Source: Paracoccus yeei ATCC BAA-599
Lineage (GTDB): Bacteria > Pseudomonadota > Alphaproteobacteria > Rhodobacterales > Rhodobacteraceae
Direction of reading: 5' to 3'
DNA: 64,000 nt
Assembly (NCBI RefSeq): GCF_000622145.1
Contig: NZ_KK211403.1
Location: forward strand, 131,210-195,209
The notes below the pieces were generated by a model. The model was not told where the DNA came from, ran no database searches, and saw only the letters and a list, made by a program, of their open reading frames with translations. Position 1 is the stretch's first letter. Every line of letters starts with the position of its first letter. Both the position numbers and the translations under genes were made by a program. Below, piece after piece: positions 7,803-14,371 of the stretch.

Positions 7803-9131
7803 ATGACGGACCAAGCCAAGACCACGGCAGCGAAGAAGCTTTTCATCAAGACCTACGGCTGCCAGATGAACGTCTATGACAGCCAGCGCATGGCCGAGGC
7901 CATGGGCGCCGAGGGCTATGTGCTGACCGAGAACCAGGCCGAGGCGGACATGGTGCTGCTGAACACCTGCCACATCCGCGAAAAGGCGGCCGAGAAGCTG
8001 TATTCCGATCTTGGCCGGCTGAAGCCCCTGAAGGCCGAGCGTCCCGACCTGAAGATCGGCGTCGCCGGCTGCGTGGCCCAGGCCGAAGGCGCCGAGATCC
8101 AGCGCCGCATGCCCATCGTCGACCTGGTCGTCGGCCCGCAGGCCTATCACCGCCTGCCCGCCATGGCGCGCGCCGGCGGCGGCATCGATACCGAATTCCC
8201 CGCCGAGGACAAGTTCGAGCACCTGCCGAAACCCGCCGCCACGCGTCGCGCGCCGGCCGCCTTCCTGACTGTGCAGGAGGGCTGCGACAAGTTCTGCGCC
8301 TTTTGCGTGGTGCCCTATACGCGCGGCGCCGAGGTCTCGCGCCCCGTCAGCCGCATCATGGCCGAGGCCCGCGACCTGGTGTCGCGCGGGGTGCGCGAGA
8401 TCACGCTTCTGGGCCAGAACGTCAACGGCTGGCATGGCGAGGGGGACGGCGGCGAATGGGGTTTCGGTCGCCTGATCCGGGCGCTGGCCGAAATCGACGG
8501 GCTGGATCGCATCCGCTATACCACCAGCCACCCCAACGACATGGCCGACGACCTGATCGAGGCGCATCGGTCCGAGCCGAAGCTGATGCCCTATCTGCAC
8601 CTGCCGGTGCAGTCGGGTTCGGACCGTATCCTCAAGGCGATGAACCGCAAGCATACGGTGGACCAGTATCTGCGCCTGATCGACCGCATCCGCGACGCGC
8701 GCCCCGACATCATGCTGACCAGCGATTTCATCGTGGGCTTCCCGGGCGAGACGGACGCCGACCACCATGGCACGCTGGACCTGGTGCGGCGGGTGAATTT
8801 CGGCACCGCCTTCAGCTTCAAATACTCGCCGCGCCCGGGCACTCCAGCCTATGACCGCCCCGAGGTCGACAGCGACCTGGCCGACGCCCGCTTGCAGGAG
8901 CTGCAGGCCTTGCTGACGAGCCAGCAGAAGGCCGCACAGGCCGGCATGGTCGGGCGCGAGCTGGGCGTCCTGTTCGAGAAACCCGGCCGGATGCCGGGGC
9001 AGATGGTGGGCAAGTCCGACTATCTGCATGCCGTCTTTGTCGAGGCGCCGCAGGCCCGCGTGGGCGATCTGGTCCGCGTCCGCATCACCCGCAGCGCCCC
9101 CAATTCACTGGCCGGTGAACTGGCCGCCTGA
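7803..9131 (+). CDS. miaB: tRNA-2-methylthio-N6-isopentenyladenosine synthase MiaB
   Basis: MiaB is a radical-SAM methylthiotransferase that adds a methylthio group to isopentenyl-adenosine at position 37 of tRNAs reading UNN codons. The 442-residue product has the full set of cluster ligands. Cys20 (TYGCQMN), Cys56 (NTCHIRE) and Cys90 (AGCVAQ) hold the auxiliary 4Fe-4S cluster. Cys160, Cys164 and Cys167 (CDKFCAFC) hold the radical-SAM cluster. A C-terminal TRAM domain follows, ending at residue 442. The ATG at 7803 is the first that gives the usual N-terminus (KKLFIKTYGCQMN). Confidence 0.97.
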   Translation: MTDQAKTTAAKKLFIKTYGCQMNVYDSQRMAEAMGAEGYVLTENQAEADMVLLNTCHIREKAAEKLYSDLGRLKPLKAERPDLKIGVAGCVAQAEGAEIQRRMPIVDLVVGPQAYHRLPAMARAGGGIDTEFPAEDKFEHLPKPAATRRAPAAFLTVQEGCDKFCAFCVVPYTRGAEVSRPVSRIMAEARDLVSRGVREITLLGQNVNGWHGEGDGGEWGFGRLIRALAEIDGLDRIRYTTSHPNDMADDLIEAHRSEPKLMPYLHLPVQSGSDRILKAMNRKHTVDQYLRLIDRIRDARPDIMLTSDFIVGFPGETDADHHGTLDLVRRVNFGTAFSFKYSPRPGTPAYDRPEVDSDLADARLQELQALLTSQQKAAQAGMVGRELGVLFEKPGRMPGQMVGKSDYLHAVFVEAPQARVGDLVRVRITRSAPNSLAGELAA

Positions 9132-9145
9132 ACTGGGGAACGGCA

Positions 9146-9174
9146 TTGACTTTGCCGGGCGAATCCGCCATATG
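9146..9174 (+). promoter_or_regulatory. Candidate rplU-rpmA promoter
   Basis: TTGACT (9146-9151), exactly 17 bases, then CATATG (9169-9174). It lies about 145 bases before the rplU start, leaving a leader of about 135 bases with no ORF I can support. Confidence 0.5.
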
Positions 9175-9319
9175 ACCGCGACCGGCCGGGCCTTTGCCCG
9201 TTGCCGGCGTGTTATTTTTAATCTCACCCCTTCCAGGGTGCGCTGTCCGAAGGCGGGGAAACCCACCGAACACTTGCATCGCAAGGGCCGCAGGACGCGG
9301 GGAAACAAGGAAGAAGCGA

Positions 9320-9688
9320 ATGTTCGCAGTTCTCAAGACGGGCGGCAAGCAGTACCGGGTCCAATCCGGTGACGTGCTGCGCGTCGAAAAACTGAACGCC
9401 GAGGCCGGCGACAAGGTGCAGTTCAACGAAGTGCTGATGATCGGCTCGACCATCGGCGCGCCGCTGGTTTCGGGCGCCGCCGTGCAGGCCGAGGTGATCG
9501 ACACGATCAAGGCCGACAAGGTCATCACCTATGTCAAGCGCCGCCGGAAGCATTCCTCGCAGCGCACCCGTGGGCACCGCCAGCAGCTGACGCTGATCCG
9601 CGTCACCGACCTGCTGGAAAGCGGCGCGGACAAGACCGACGTGAAAGCCGCCGTGGGCGCTCGCACCCGCGTCGAAACCGCCAACTGA
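9320..9688 (+). CDS. rplU: 50S ribosomal protein L21
   Basis: L21 is a large-subunit protein that binds 23S rRNA. The 122-residue product opens with the typical MFAVLKTGGKQYRVQSGD and contains the basic rRNA-contacting stretch YVKRRRKHSSQRTRGHRQ near residues 73-90. It is about 20 residues longer than the usual 103-residue L21 because of a C-terminal tail (LLESGADKTDVKAAVGARTR), which I believe is common in this family of alphaproteobacteria. It is co-transcribed with rpmA, 13 bases downstream. The leader carries a good sigma-70-like promoter. Confidence 0.97.
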   Translation: MFAVLKTGGKQYRVQSGDVLRVEKLNAEAGDKVQFNEVLMIGSTIGAPLVSGAAVQAEVIDTIKADKVITYVKRRRKHSSQRTRGHRQQLTLIRVTDLLESGADKTDVKAAVGARTRVETAN

Positions 9689-9701
9689 GGAGACTGAACC
9701 C

Positions 9702-9974
9702 ATGGCACACAAGAAAGCAGGCGGTTCGTCCCGCAACGGTCGCGATTCGGCCGGCCGCCGTCTGGGCGTGAAACTGTTCGGCGGTCAGCAGGCCGTCGCC
9801 GGCAACATCATCGTGCGTCAGCGCGGCACCACCTGGTGGCCGGGCGCGAACGTCGGCATGGGCCGCGACCACACCCTGTTTGCGCTGACCGACGGTCAGA
9901 TCAGCTTCCGCAAGGGCCTCAAGGGCCGCACCTATATTTCCGTGCTGCCCGCGAATCTCGAGGCTGCCGAGTAA
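9702..9974 (+). CDS. rpmA: 50S ribosomal protein L27
   Basis: L27 is a 90-residue large-subunit protein whose N-terminus reaches the peptidyl transferase centre. The start is MAHKKAGGSSRNGRDSAGRR, the standard form without the cleaved extension found in Firmicutes. It lies 13 bases after rplU behind a GAGGAGA ribosome site. The gene is followed by two consecutive hairpins (9982-10029). Confidence 0.98.
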   Translation: MAHKKAGGSSRNGRDSAGRRLGVKLFGGQQAVAGNIIVRQRGTTWWPGANVGMGRDHTLFALTDGQISFRKGLKGRTYISVLPANLEAAE

Positions 9975-9981
9975 GCCGTTC

Positions 9982-10029
9982 TTAACACCCAAGGTGTTAA
10001 AAAGGGGATCGGCGCAAGCCGGTCCCCTT
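9982..10029 (+). terminator. Double hairpin after rpmA
   Basis: The first hairpin is TTAACACC/GGTGTTAA (9982-9989 with 9993-10000). The second has a 12-bp stem closed by a GCAA loop, 10002-10013 with 10018-10029, with one G-U pair. The following tract (agatatttc) is only weakly T-rich. It probably ends the rplU-rpmA transcript, fully or partly. Confidence 0.6.
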
Positions 10030-10081
10030 AGATATTTCAGGATTAATGCCCATATCATTTGCGAGTACGAGGGAGGAATCG

Positions 10082-10630
10082 ATGAATGAACTGATCGCGC
10101 CACCACCGCAGCAGCAGGTCGTGATCGCGACCGAGCGCTTTGTCCTGCGCCCGCTTCGGGCGTCCGACGTCGGGCTGATCGCGCATTACACCCAGGATCG
10201 CCGCGTGGCGGAGGGGACGCGCTCGATCCCGCATCCGCTGCCGCCGGGCGCCACGGAAAGCTATGTGCGCCGTGCGATGTCGCCCGACCGGGACGAGGAT
10301 GTCTGGGCCATCGACGGGTCCGCGAACAAGCTGGCCGAATTGCTGGGCGTGGTCTCGTTGACCCGGCTTGAGGATTCGCAGTCCGAACTGGGCTTCTGGA
10401 TCGGGGCGGGGTTCTGGAACACCGGCTTTGCGACCGAGGCGGTCGCAGCCCTGGTGGATGCGAACCCGCACGGCTCGCGCACGCTGTTTGCCGAGGCGTT
10501 CCAGGACAATCCCGGCTCGGCCCGGGTCCTGACCAATTGCGGGTTCGAATATCTGGGCGACGCGGAAAGCTGGTCGGTGGCGCGCAATGCGCTGGTCCCG
10601 ACCTGGACCTATCTGCGCAAGATGGTCTGA
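10082..10630 (+). CDS. GNAT family N-acetyltransferase (RimJ/RimL-like)
   Basis: A 182-residue acetyl-CoA-dependent acetyltransferase. TERFVLRPLRASDVGLIAHY near residue 20 is the N-terminal strand and helix of the RimJ/RimL-like subgroup. ELGFWIGAGFWNTGFATEAV near 103-122 provides the acetyl-CoA-binding loop, and the end NPGSARVLTNCGFEYLG is the standard final motif. A strong GGGAGGA site precedes the ATG at 10082. In related Rhodobacteraceae, as I recall, a GNAT gene sits between rpmA and obgE; here obgE is 34 kb away. The substrate is unknown (protein N-terminus or small molecule). Confidence 0.9.
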   Translation: MNELIAPPPQQQVVIATERFVLRPLRASDVGLIAHYTQDRRVAEGTRSIPHPLPPGATESYVRRAMSPDRDEDVWAIDGSANKLAELLGVVSLTRLEDSQSELGFWIGAGFWNTGFATEAVAALVDANPHGSRTLFAEAFQDNPGSARVLTNCGFEYLGDAESWSVARNALVPTWTYLRKMV

Positions 10631-10662
10631 ACCGTTCGGGGAGGAGCGGTTGCTACCCATGT

Positions 10663-10686
10663 AAGGGTGCCATCGGCGCCCTTTTT
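10663..10686 (+). terminator. Rho-independent terminator after the GNAT gene
   Basis: Stem 10663-10671 with 10675-10683 (AAGGGTGCC/GGCGCCCTT, one G-U pair), a 3-base loop, and a run of five T ending at 10686. It lies 32 bases after the GNAT stop. Confidence 0.75.
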
Positions 10687-10699
10687 CATGGCCGCCTTT

Positions 10700-11212
10700 T
10701 CAGCGGCGCAGGCTGACCGCGTTGCCGGCGCCGGTGATGATGACCTCGCGGATATCGGCCAGCGCCTCGTTCGACAGGGTCAGGGCGGCGGTCACGCTGT
10801 CCGAAGCCGGGTTGGCTGCGCGCCGCGATGCTGCGCTGCCCTGGGGCGGGGGATGGCCGACCAGCCGCAGCCGCAGCACGCCGTCGTCCTGGTCGGGCTG
10901 GATGCGGCCGGGCGGCATCCGCATTTCCGTCACCAGCGCGACGTCCCACCAGCCCTGCGTCGCGGGCACGGCCGTCACGACCAGTATCCGGCCTTCGTAA
11001 AGCGGCTCCCACCGGGCCGAGGTGATGTGGGCAAGGCCCAGCCGTGCATCGTCCCGGGCAGTCGGATAGCCGCCCTCGGGCATCAGGGTGGTCGGCTGGC
11101 TTGACCCGCCGCCGAACCAGCCCATCGGGTTCAGCCGGCTTTCGCTGAGGCGGGCGCAACCCGCCGCCGCCAGCAGCACCATGCCCATGCTGGCCCAAGT
11201 CCCGATCCGCAT
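10700..11212 (-). CDS. Putative lipoprotein, conserved in Rhodobacteraceae
   Basis: A 170-residue protein with an N-terminal lipoprotein signal: MRIGTWASMGMVLLAAAGCA, with the lipobox LAAAGC placing the lipidated cysteine at about residue 19. The mature part begins RLSESRLNPMGWFGG, a pattern I recall from related genomes, and continues as a beta-rich domain (RWEPLYEGRILVVTAVPATQ) with no known fold visible to me. The start at 11212 gives a normal signal length; an upstream ATG would add 15 basic residues before it. It is probably attached to the inner or outer membrane. The function is unknown. Confidence 0.8.
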   Translation of the reverse strand: MRIGTWASMGMVLLAAAGCARLSESRLNPMGWFGGGSSQPTTLMPEGGYPTARDDARLGLAHITSARWEPLYEGRILVVTAVPATQGWWDVALVTEMRMPPGRIQPDQDDGVLRLRLVGHPPPQGSAASRRAANPASDSVTAALTLSNEALADIREVIITGAGNAVSLRR

Positions 11213-11280
11213 CCGCTGTCCCCATCGTCGCTGTCCTTGGCGCGAGTGATAGGCCAAACTGCGCGGTGACGAAAGCCTCT

Positions 11281-11309
11281 TTGACCTTGCGGGCCGGCCG
11301 CGCTATGCC
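11281..11309 (+). promoter_or_regulatory. Candidate sufE promoter
   Basis: TTGACC (11281-11286), 17 bases, TATGCC (11304-11309), then 27 bases to the sufE ATG with AAAGGA in between. This is one of the best sigma-70-like promoters in the window. Confidence 0.55.
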
Positions 11310-11336
11310 GGGACGCCCGCGCTGAAAGGACATCTC

Positions 11337-11744
11337 ATGGCCACGCCCGCCTTTGAAGAAATCGCCGAAACCTTCGATTTTCTCGAGGACTGGGAAGAGC
11401 GCTATCGCCATGTGATCGAACTGGGCAAGGCGATGCCGGCTATGGACCCGGCCCTGCAAGTGCCGGCGACCAAGGTCGAGGGTTGCGCCAGCCAGGTCTG
11501 GATCATGCCTCGGATCGATGGCGGAACCTTCGATTTCCAGGGCGACAGCGACGCGCTGATCGTGCGCGGTCTGATCGCGATCCTGCATGCGCTTTATTCC
11601 GGCGTTCCGGTCGGGCAGGTCGCCGCCATCGACGCCCCCGCCGAACTGCGCCGCCTGGGGCTGGAGGAACACCTCTCGGCGCAGCGTTCGAACGGGCTGC
11701 GCGCCATGGTCGAACGGATCCGCCTGCTGGCCGCCGCGGCCTAG
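11337..11744 (+). CDS. sufE: Cysteine desulfuration protein SufE
   Basis: SufE accepts persulfide sulfur from SufS and passes it to the SufBCD scaffold for Fe-S cluster assembly. The 135-residue product has the diagnostic active-site loop KVEGCASQVWI near residues 45-55, with the sulfur-carrying cysteine at about 48. The rest matches the family fold, including RGLIAILHALYSG. No suf operon is nearby. The stop codon overlaps the convergent mnmA stop in the palindrome CTAG, leaving no room for a terminator. A good promoter is visible at 11281. Confidence 0.96.
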   Translation: MATPAFEEIAETFDFLEDWEERYRHVIELGKAMPAMDPALQVPATKVEGCASQVWIMPRIDGGTFDFQGDSDALIVRGLIAILHALYSGVPVGQVAAIDAPAELRRLGLEEHLSAQRSNGLRAMVERIRLLAAAA

Positions 11745-12910
11745 GCTGCGCGGCGGTGGGCGATCCAGCCCCCGCCCAGGACGCGCGTGCCCTCGGTCGC
11801 GTAAAAGACGCAGGCCTGGCCGGGGCTGACGCCTTCCTCCGGGTCCAGAAGCTCGACCTCTGCCCGGCCGTCGCCGGTCGGCCGCAGGATCGCGGGCCGG
11901 GGTGGGCGGGTCGAACGGATGCGCGCGTTGATCGCGATTTCTCTGGTCAGGGGCTCGTCGCCCAGCCAGTTCACCTCGGTCACCGGCACGATCCTTGTCG
12001 CCAGCGCCTGTTTCGGACCCACCACCACGCGCCGGGCATCGGGCTCCAGCCGGACGACATACAGCGGATCGCCAAGGCCTCCGATCCCCAGGCCCCGCCG
12101 CTGCCCGATCGTGTAGTGGATCACCCCGCGATGCGTGCCTAGGACGTTGCCGTCCAGGTCCACGATCTCGCCCGGGTCGGCGGCGCCGGGACGCAGCTTC
12201 TCGATCACGCTGGCATAATTGCCGTTGGGGACAAAGCAGATGTCCTGGCTGTCGGGCTTGTCGGCCACGGCCAGGCCAAAGCGTGCGGCCAAGGCCCGCG
12301 TTTCCGCCTTGCTGGCAAGCCCCCCAAGCGGAAAGCGCAGGAAATCAAGCTGTTCCGCCGTGGTCGAGAACAGGAAATAGCTCTGGTCGCGATTCGGGTC
12401 GGCGGCCATATGCAACTCGGCCCCGTTCGTCCCGTCGAAGCGCCGGATATAGTGCCCGGTCGCCATGCAATCGGCGTCAAGCTCGCGCGCGGTCTGCAGC
12501 AGGTCGCGGAACTTGACCCGTTCGTTGCAGCGAATGCAGGGCACCGGGGTGGCGCCGGCCAGATAGGCATCGGCGAATTCCTCGATCACGGATTCGCGGA
12601 ACTTGTTTTCGTAATCAAGGACATAATGCGGGAACCCGATCCGCTCGGCGACGCGGCGCGCGTCGTGGATATCCTGGCCCGCGCAGCAGGCGCCCTTTTT
12701 CGCCAGCGCCGCGCCGTGGTCGTAAAGCTGCAAGGTGACGCCGATCACGTCATACCCTTCGGCTGCCAGCATGGCGGCGACGACGGAACTGTCGACCCCG
12801 CCCGACATGGCGACGACCACGCGGGTGTCTGCCGGGCTTTTCGCAAAACCAAGCGAGTTCAATGTATTGTCGGGCGCTGCAAGGCGCGTGGCGGGGCTGT
12901 GGGCTGTCAT
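11741..12910 (-). CDS. mnmA: tRNA-specific 2-thiouridylase MnmA
   Basis: MnmA thiolates the wobble uridine of Lys, Glu and Gln tRNAs, using ATP and persulfide sulfur. The 389-residue protein carries the PP-loop AMSGGVDSS at residues 34-42. The catalytic pair is Cys128 (CIRCNERVKF) and Cys225 (DSQDICFVPNG). The N-terminus is about 25 residues longer than in E. coli, but the ATG at 12910 is the one with an AGGA site. An ATG further upstream would add an unusual extension. The gene converges on sufE with overlapping stops, and is divergent from sciP. Confidence 0.96.
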   Translation of the reverse strand: MTAHSPATRLAAPDNTLNSLGFAKSPADTRVVVAMSGGVDSSVVAAMLAAEGYDVIGVTLQLYDHGAALAKKGACCAGQDIHDARRVAERIGFPHYVLDYENKFRESVIEEFADAYLAGATPVPCIRCNERVKFRDLLQTARELDADCMATGHYIRRFDGTNGAELHMAADPNRDQSYFLFSTTAEQLDFLRFPLGGLASKAETRALAARFGLAVADKPDSQDICFVPNGNYASVIEKLRPGAADPGEIVDLDGNVLGTHRGVIHYTIGQRRGLGIGGLGDPLYVVRLEPDARRVVVGPKQALATRIVPVTEVNWLGDEPLTREIAINARIRSTRPPRPAILRPTGDGRAEVELLDPEEGVSPGQACVFYATEGTRVLGGGWIAHRRAA

Positions 12911-13069
12911 TGGATCGTCCTTTGCCGACCCGGGAGGCTTGGTGGCGGGCTGCAGTTCGTTACAGTTATAGGAAAATTGGCGCAATTCTCAAGGCCAAGA
13001 GGAGTACCGCCCGGTTCGGTTTTCACCGCAGCTTAAGGATTTTCTGCCAGAACCATGGATATGGAAGAC

Positions 13070-13073
13070 AGGA
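13070..13073 (+). promoter_or_regulatory. Ribosome site deciding the sciP start
   Basis: AGGA at 13070-13073, eight bases before the ATG at 13082. The upstream ATG codons at 13055 and 13061 have no site at proper spacing, so the 13082 start is preferred. Confidence 0.55.
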
Positions 13074-13081
13074 AATTGCTG

Positions 13082-13357
13082 ATGTTCTTGAAAAAAACGC
13101 ATGGCCCTCGGACGGCGATCCTGGCCGATGGGACGGTCCTGACCTTGGCCGACTTGCCGCCACGCGACACGCGCTGGGTCGCCAGCCGCAAGGCGGTGGT
13201 GGTCGCGGCGGTGGAACACGGGCTTTTGCCGCGGACCGAAGCGATCCAGCGCTATGACCTGACCGAGGAGGAATTCGACGGCTGGGTCGCGGCGGTCGGG
13301 CGGCACGGGCGGAACGCGTTGAAAATCACGCAGTTGCAAAAATTTAGACAACTTTAA
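13082..13357 (+). CDS. sciP: CtrA inhibitor SciP (DUF1153)
   Basis: A 91-residue helix-turn-helix protein of the DUF1153 family. In Caulobacter, SciP binds CtrA at promoters and blocks CtrA-dependent transcription. The visible conserved blocks are GPRTAILADGTVLTLADLPP, RWVASRKAVVVAAVEHGL, and the second helix pair YDLTEEEFDGWVAAVGRHG, ending in ALKITQLQKFRQL. The ATG at 13082 has an AGGA eight bases upstream and gives the family-like N-terminus MFLKKTHGPR; starting at 13055 would add nine residues. It lies 93 bases upstream of ctrA in the same direction, which supports the role. It may be co-transcribed with ctrA, or ctrA may use its own promoter near the CtrA box at 13385. Confidence 0.9.
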   Translation: MFLKKTHGPRTAILADGTVLTLADLPPRDTRWVASRKAVVVAAVEHGLLPRTEAIQRYDLTEEEFDGWVAAVGRHGRNALKITQLQKFRQL

Positions 13358-13384
13358 GCTGTTTTGTATGAGGCAGGATCGTCG

Positions 13385-13400
13385 GTAACAGGATATTAAC
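13385..13400 (+). promoter_or_regulatory. Candidate CtrA box upstream of ctrA
   Basis: GTAA (13385-13388), seven bases, TTAAC (13396-13400). It differs by one base from the CtrA consensus TTAA-N7-TTAAC. It sits 50 bases before the ctrA start, a position that would allow autoregulation, as known for Caulobacter ctrA. Confidence 0.55.
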
Positions 13401-13450
13401 CATTTCATGCCAGCTATTGTGCATTACGGTTCACCCAGGGGCTTTACGAA

Positions 13451-14167
13451 ATGCGAATCCTTCTTGTCGAGGACGATCCGACCACCGCGCGCAGCATCGA
13501 ACTGATGCTGACCCATGCCAATTACAACGTCTATCGGACGGACATGGGCGAAGAAGGCATCGACCTGGCCAAGCTCTATGACTACGACCTGATCCTGCTG
13601 GACCTGGACCTGCCCGACATGCACGGGATGGAAGTCCTGCGCCAGATCCGCATGTCCCGCGTCGACACGCCGATCCTGATCCTGACCGGCTCGGACGACA
13701 CGGAAAGCAAGTTGCGCGGCTTTGGCTTCGGGGCTGACGATTACATGACCAAACCATTTAATCGGGATGAACTGGTCGCCCGCATCCAGGCGATCATCCG
13801 CCGTTCCAAGGGCCACAGCCAGTCGGTGATCCGCACGGGCGAGATGGTGGTGAACCTGGACGCGCGCTCGGTCGAGGTGGGCGGCAAGTCGCTGAACCTG
13901 ACCGGCAAGGAGTACCAGATCCTGGAACTGCTGAGCCTGCGCAAGGGCACGACGCTGACCAAGGAGATGTTCCTGAACCATCTTTACGGGGGCATGGACG
14001 AGCCGGAACTGAAGATCATCGACGTCTTCGTCTGCAAGCTGCGCAAGAAGCTGGCCGCTGCGCTGAACGGCGAAAGCCATATCGAGACGGTGTGGGGCAG
14101 GGGCTATGTCCTGCGCGACCCGGTCGCCGAAGGGCTGGCGGCGGAACGCATGGCGCTTCGCGCCTGA
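13451..14167 (+). CDS. ctrA: Cell cycle response regulator CtrA
   Basis: CtrA is an OmpR-family response regulator. In Caulobacter it silences the replication origin and drives cell-cycle genes; in Rhodobacteraceae it mainly controls motility, gene transfer agent and related functions. The 238-residue product has a complete receiver (VEDDP at 6-10, phosphoacceptor Asp51 in ILLDLDLPDMHG, Lys in YMTKPFNRDE). Its winged-helix DNA-binding domain ends with FVCKLRKKL and HIETVWGRGYVLRDP. The length and near-invariant family sequence make this secure. It is preceded by sciP and a CtrA-like box, and followed by ligA. Confidence 0.98.
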   Translation: MRILLVEDDPTTARSIELMLTHANYNVYRTDMGEEGIDLAKLYDYDLILLDLDLPDMHGMEVLRQIRMSRVDTPILILTGSDDTESKLRGFGFGADDYMTKPFNRDELVARIQAIIRRSKGHSQSVIRTGEMVVNLDARSVEVGGKSLNLTGKEYQILELLSLRKGTTLTKEMFLNHLYGGMDEPELKIIDVFVCKLRKKLAAALNGESHIETVWGRGYVLRDPVAEGLAAERMALRA

Positions 14168-14361
14168 CGCGGGCAGAGCGGCGGCGCCTCGGCCCGATTG
14201 GCGCCGCCGCAATCGCCAGCGGCAGGACCAGGTCTGATCGACCGCGACAGGATAGCCCGCCTCCCTGTCCACAGCACTCCGCCTTTGGATGCTGGACAAG
14301 GCGGCGCCCGGACCGCTATCACCATGACCCTGACGAGGGGCCCTGCCAGGGCCGAAAGACT

Positions 14362-14366
14362 GGAGG
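14362..14366 (+). promoter_or_regulatory. Ribosome site supporting a GTG start for ligA
   Basis: GGAGG at 14362-14366, five bases before the GTG at 14372. The ATG at 14324 further upstream has no comparable site. Confidence 0.5.
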
Positions 14367-14371
14367 CAGGG

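Noticed and set aside
9175..9319. rplU leader examined for an L21-type regulatory RNA
   Set aside because: No convincing conserved stem set could be drawn by eye; only short GC stems are seen.
13335..13359. Possible second CtrA box at the end of sciP (TTAG and TTAAG)
   Set aside because: The spacing is six bases instead of seven, and the site overlaps the coding end.
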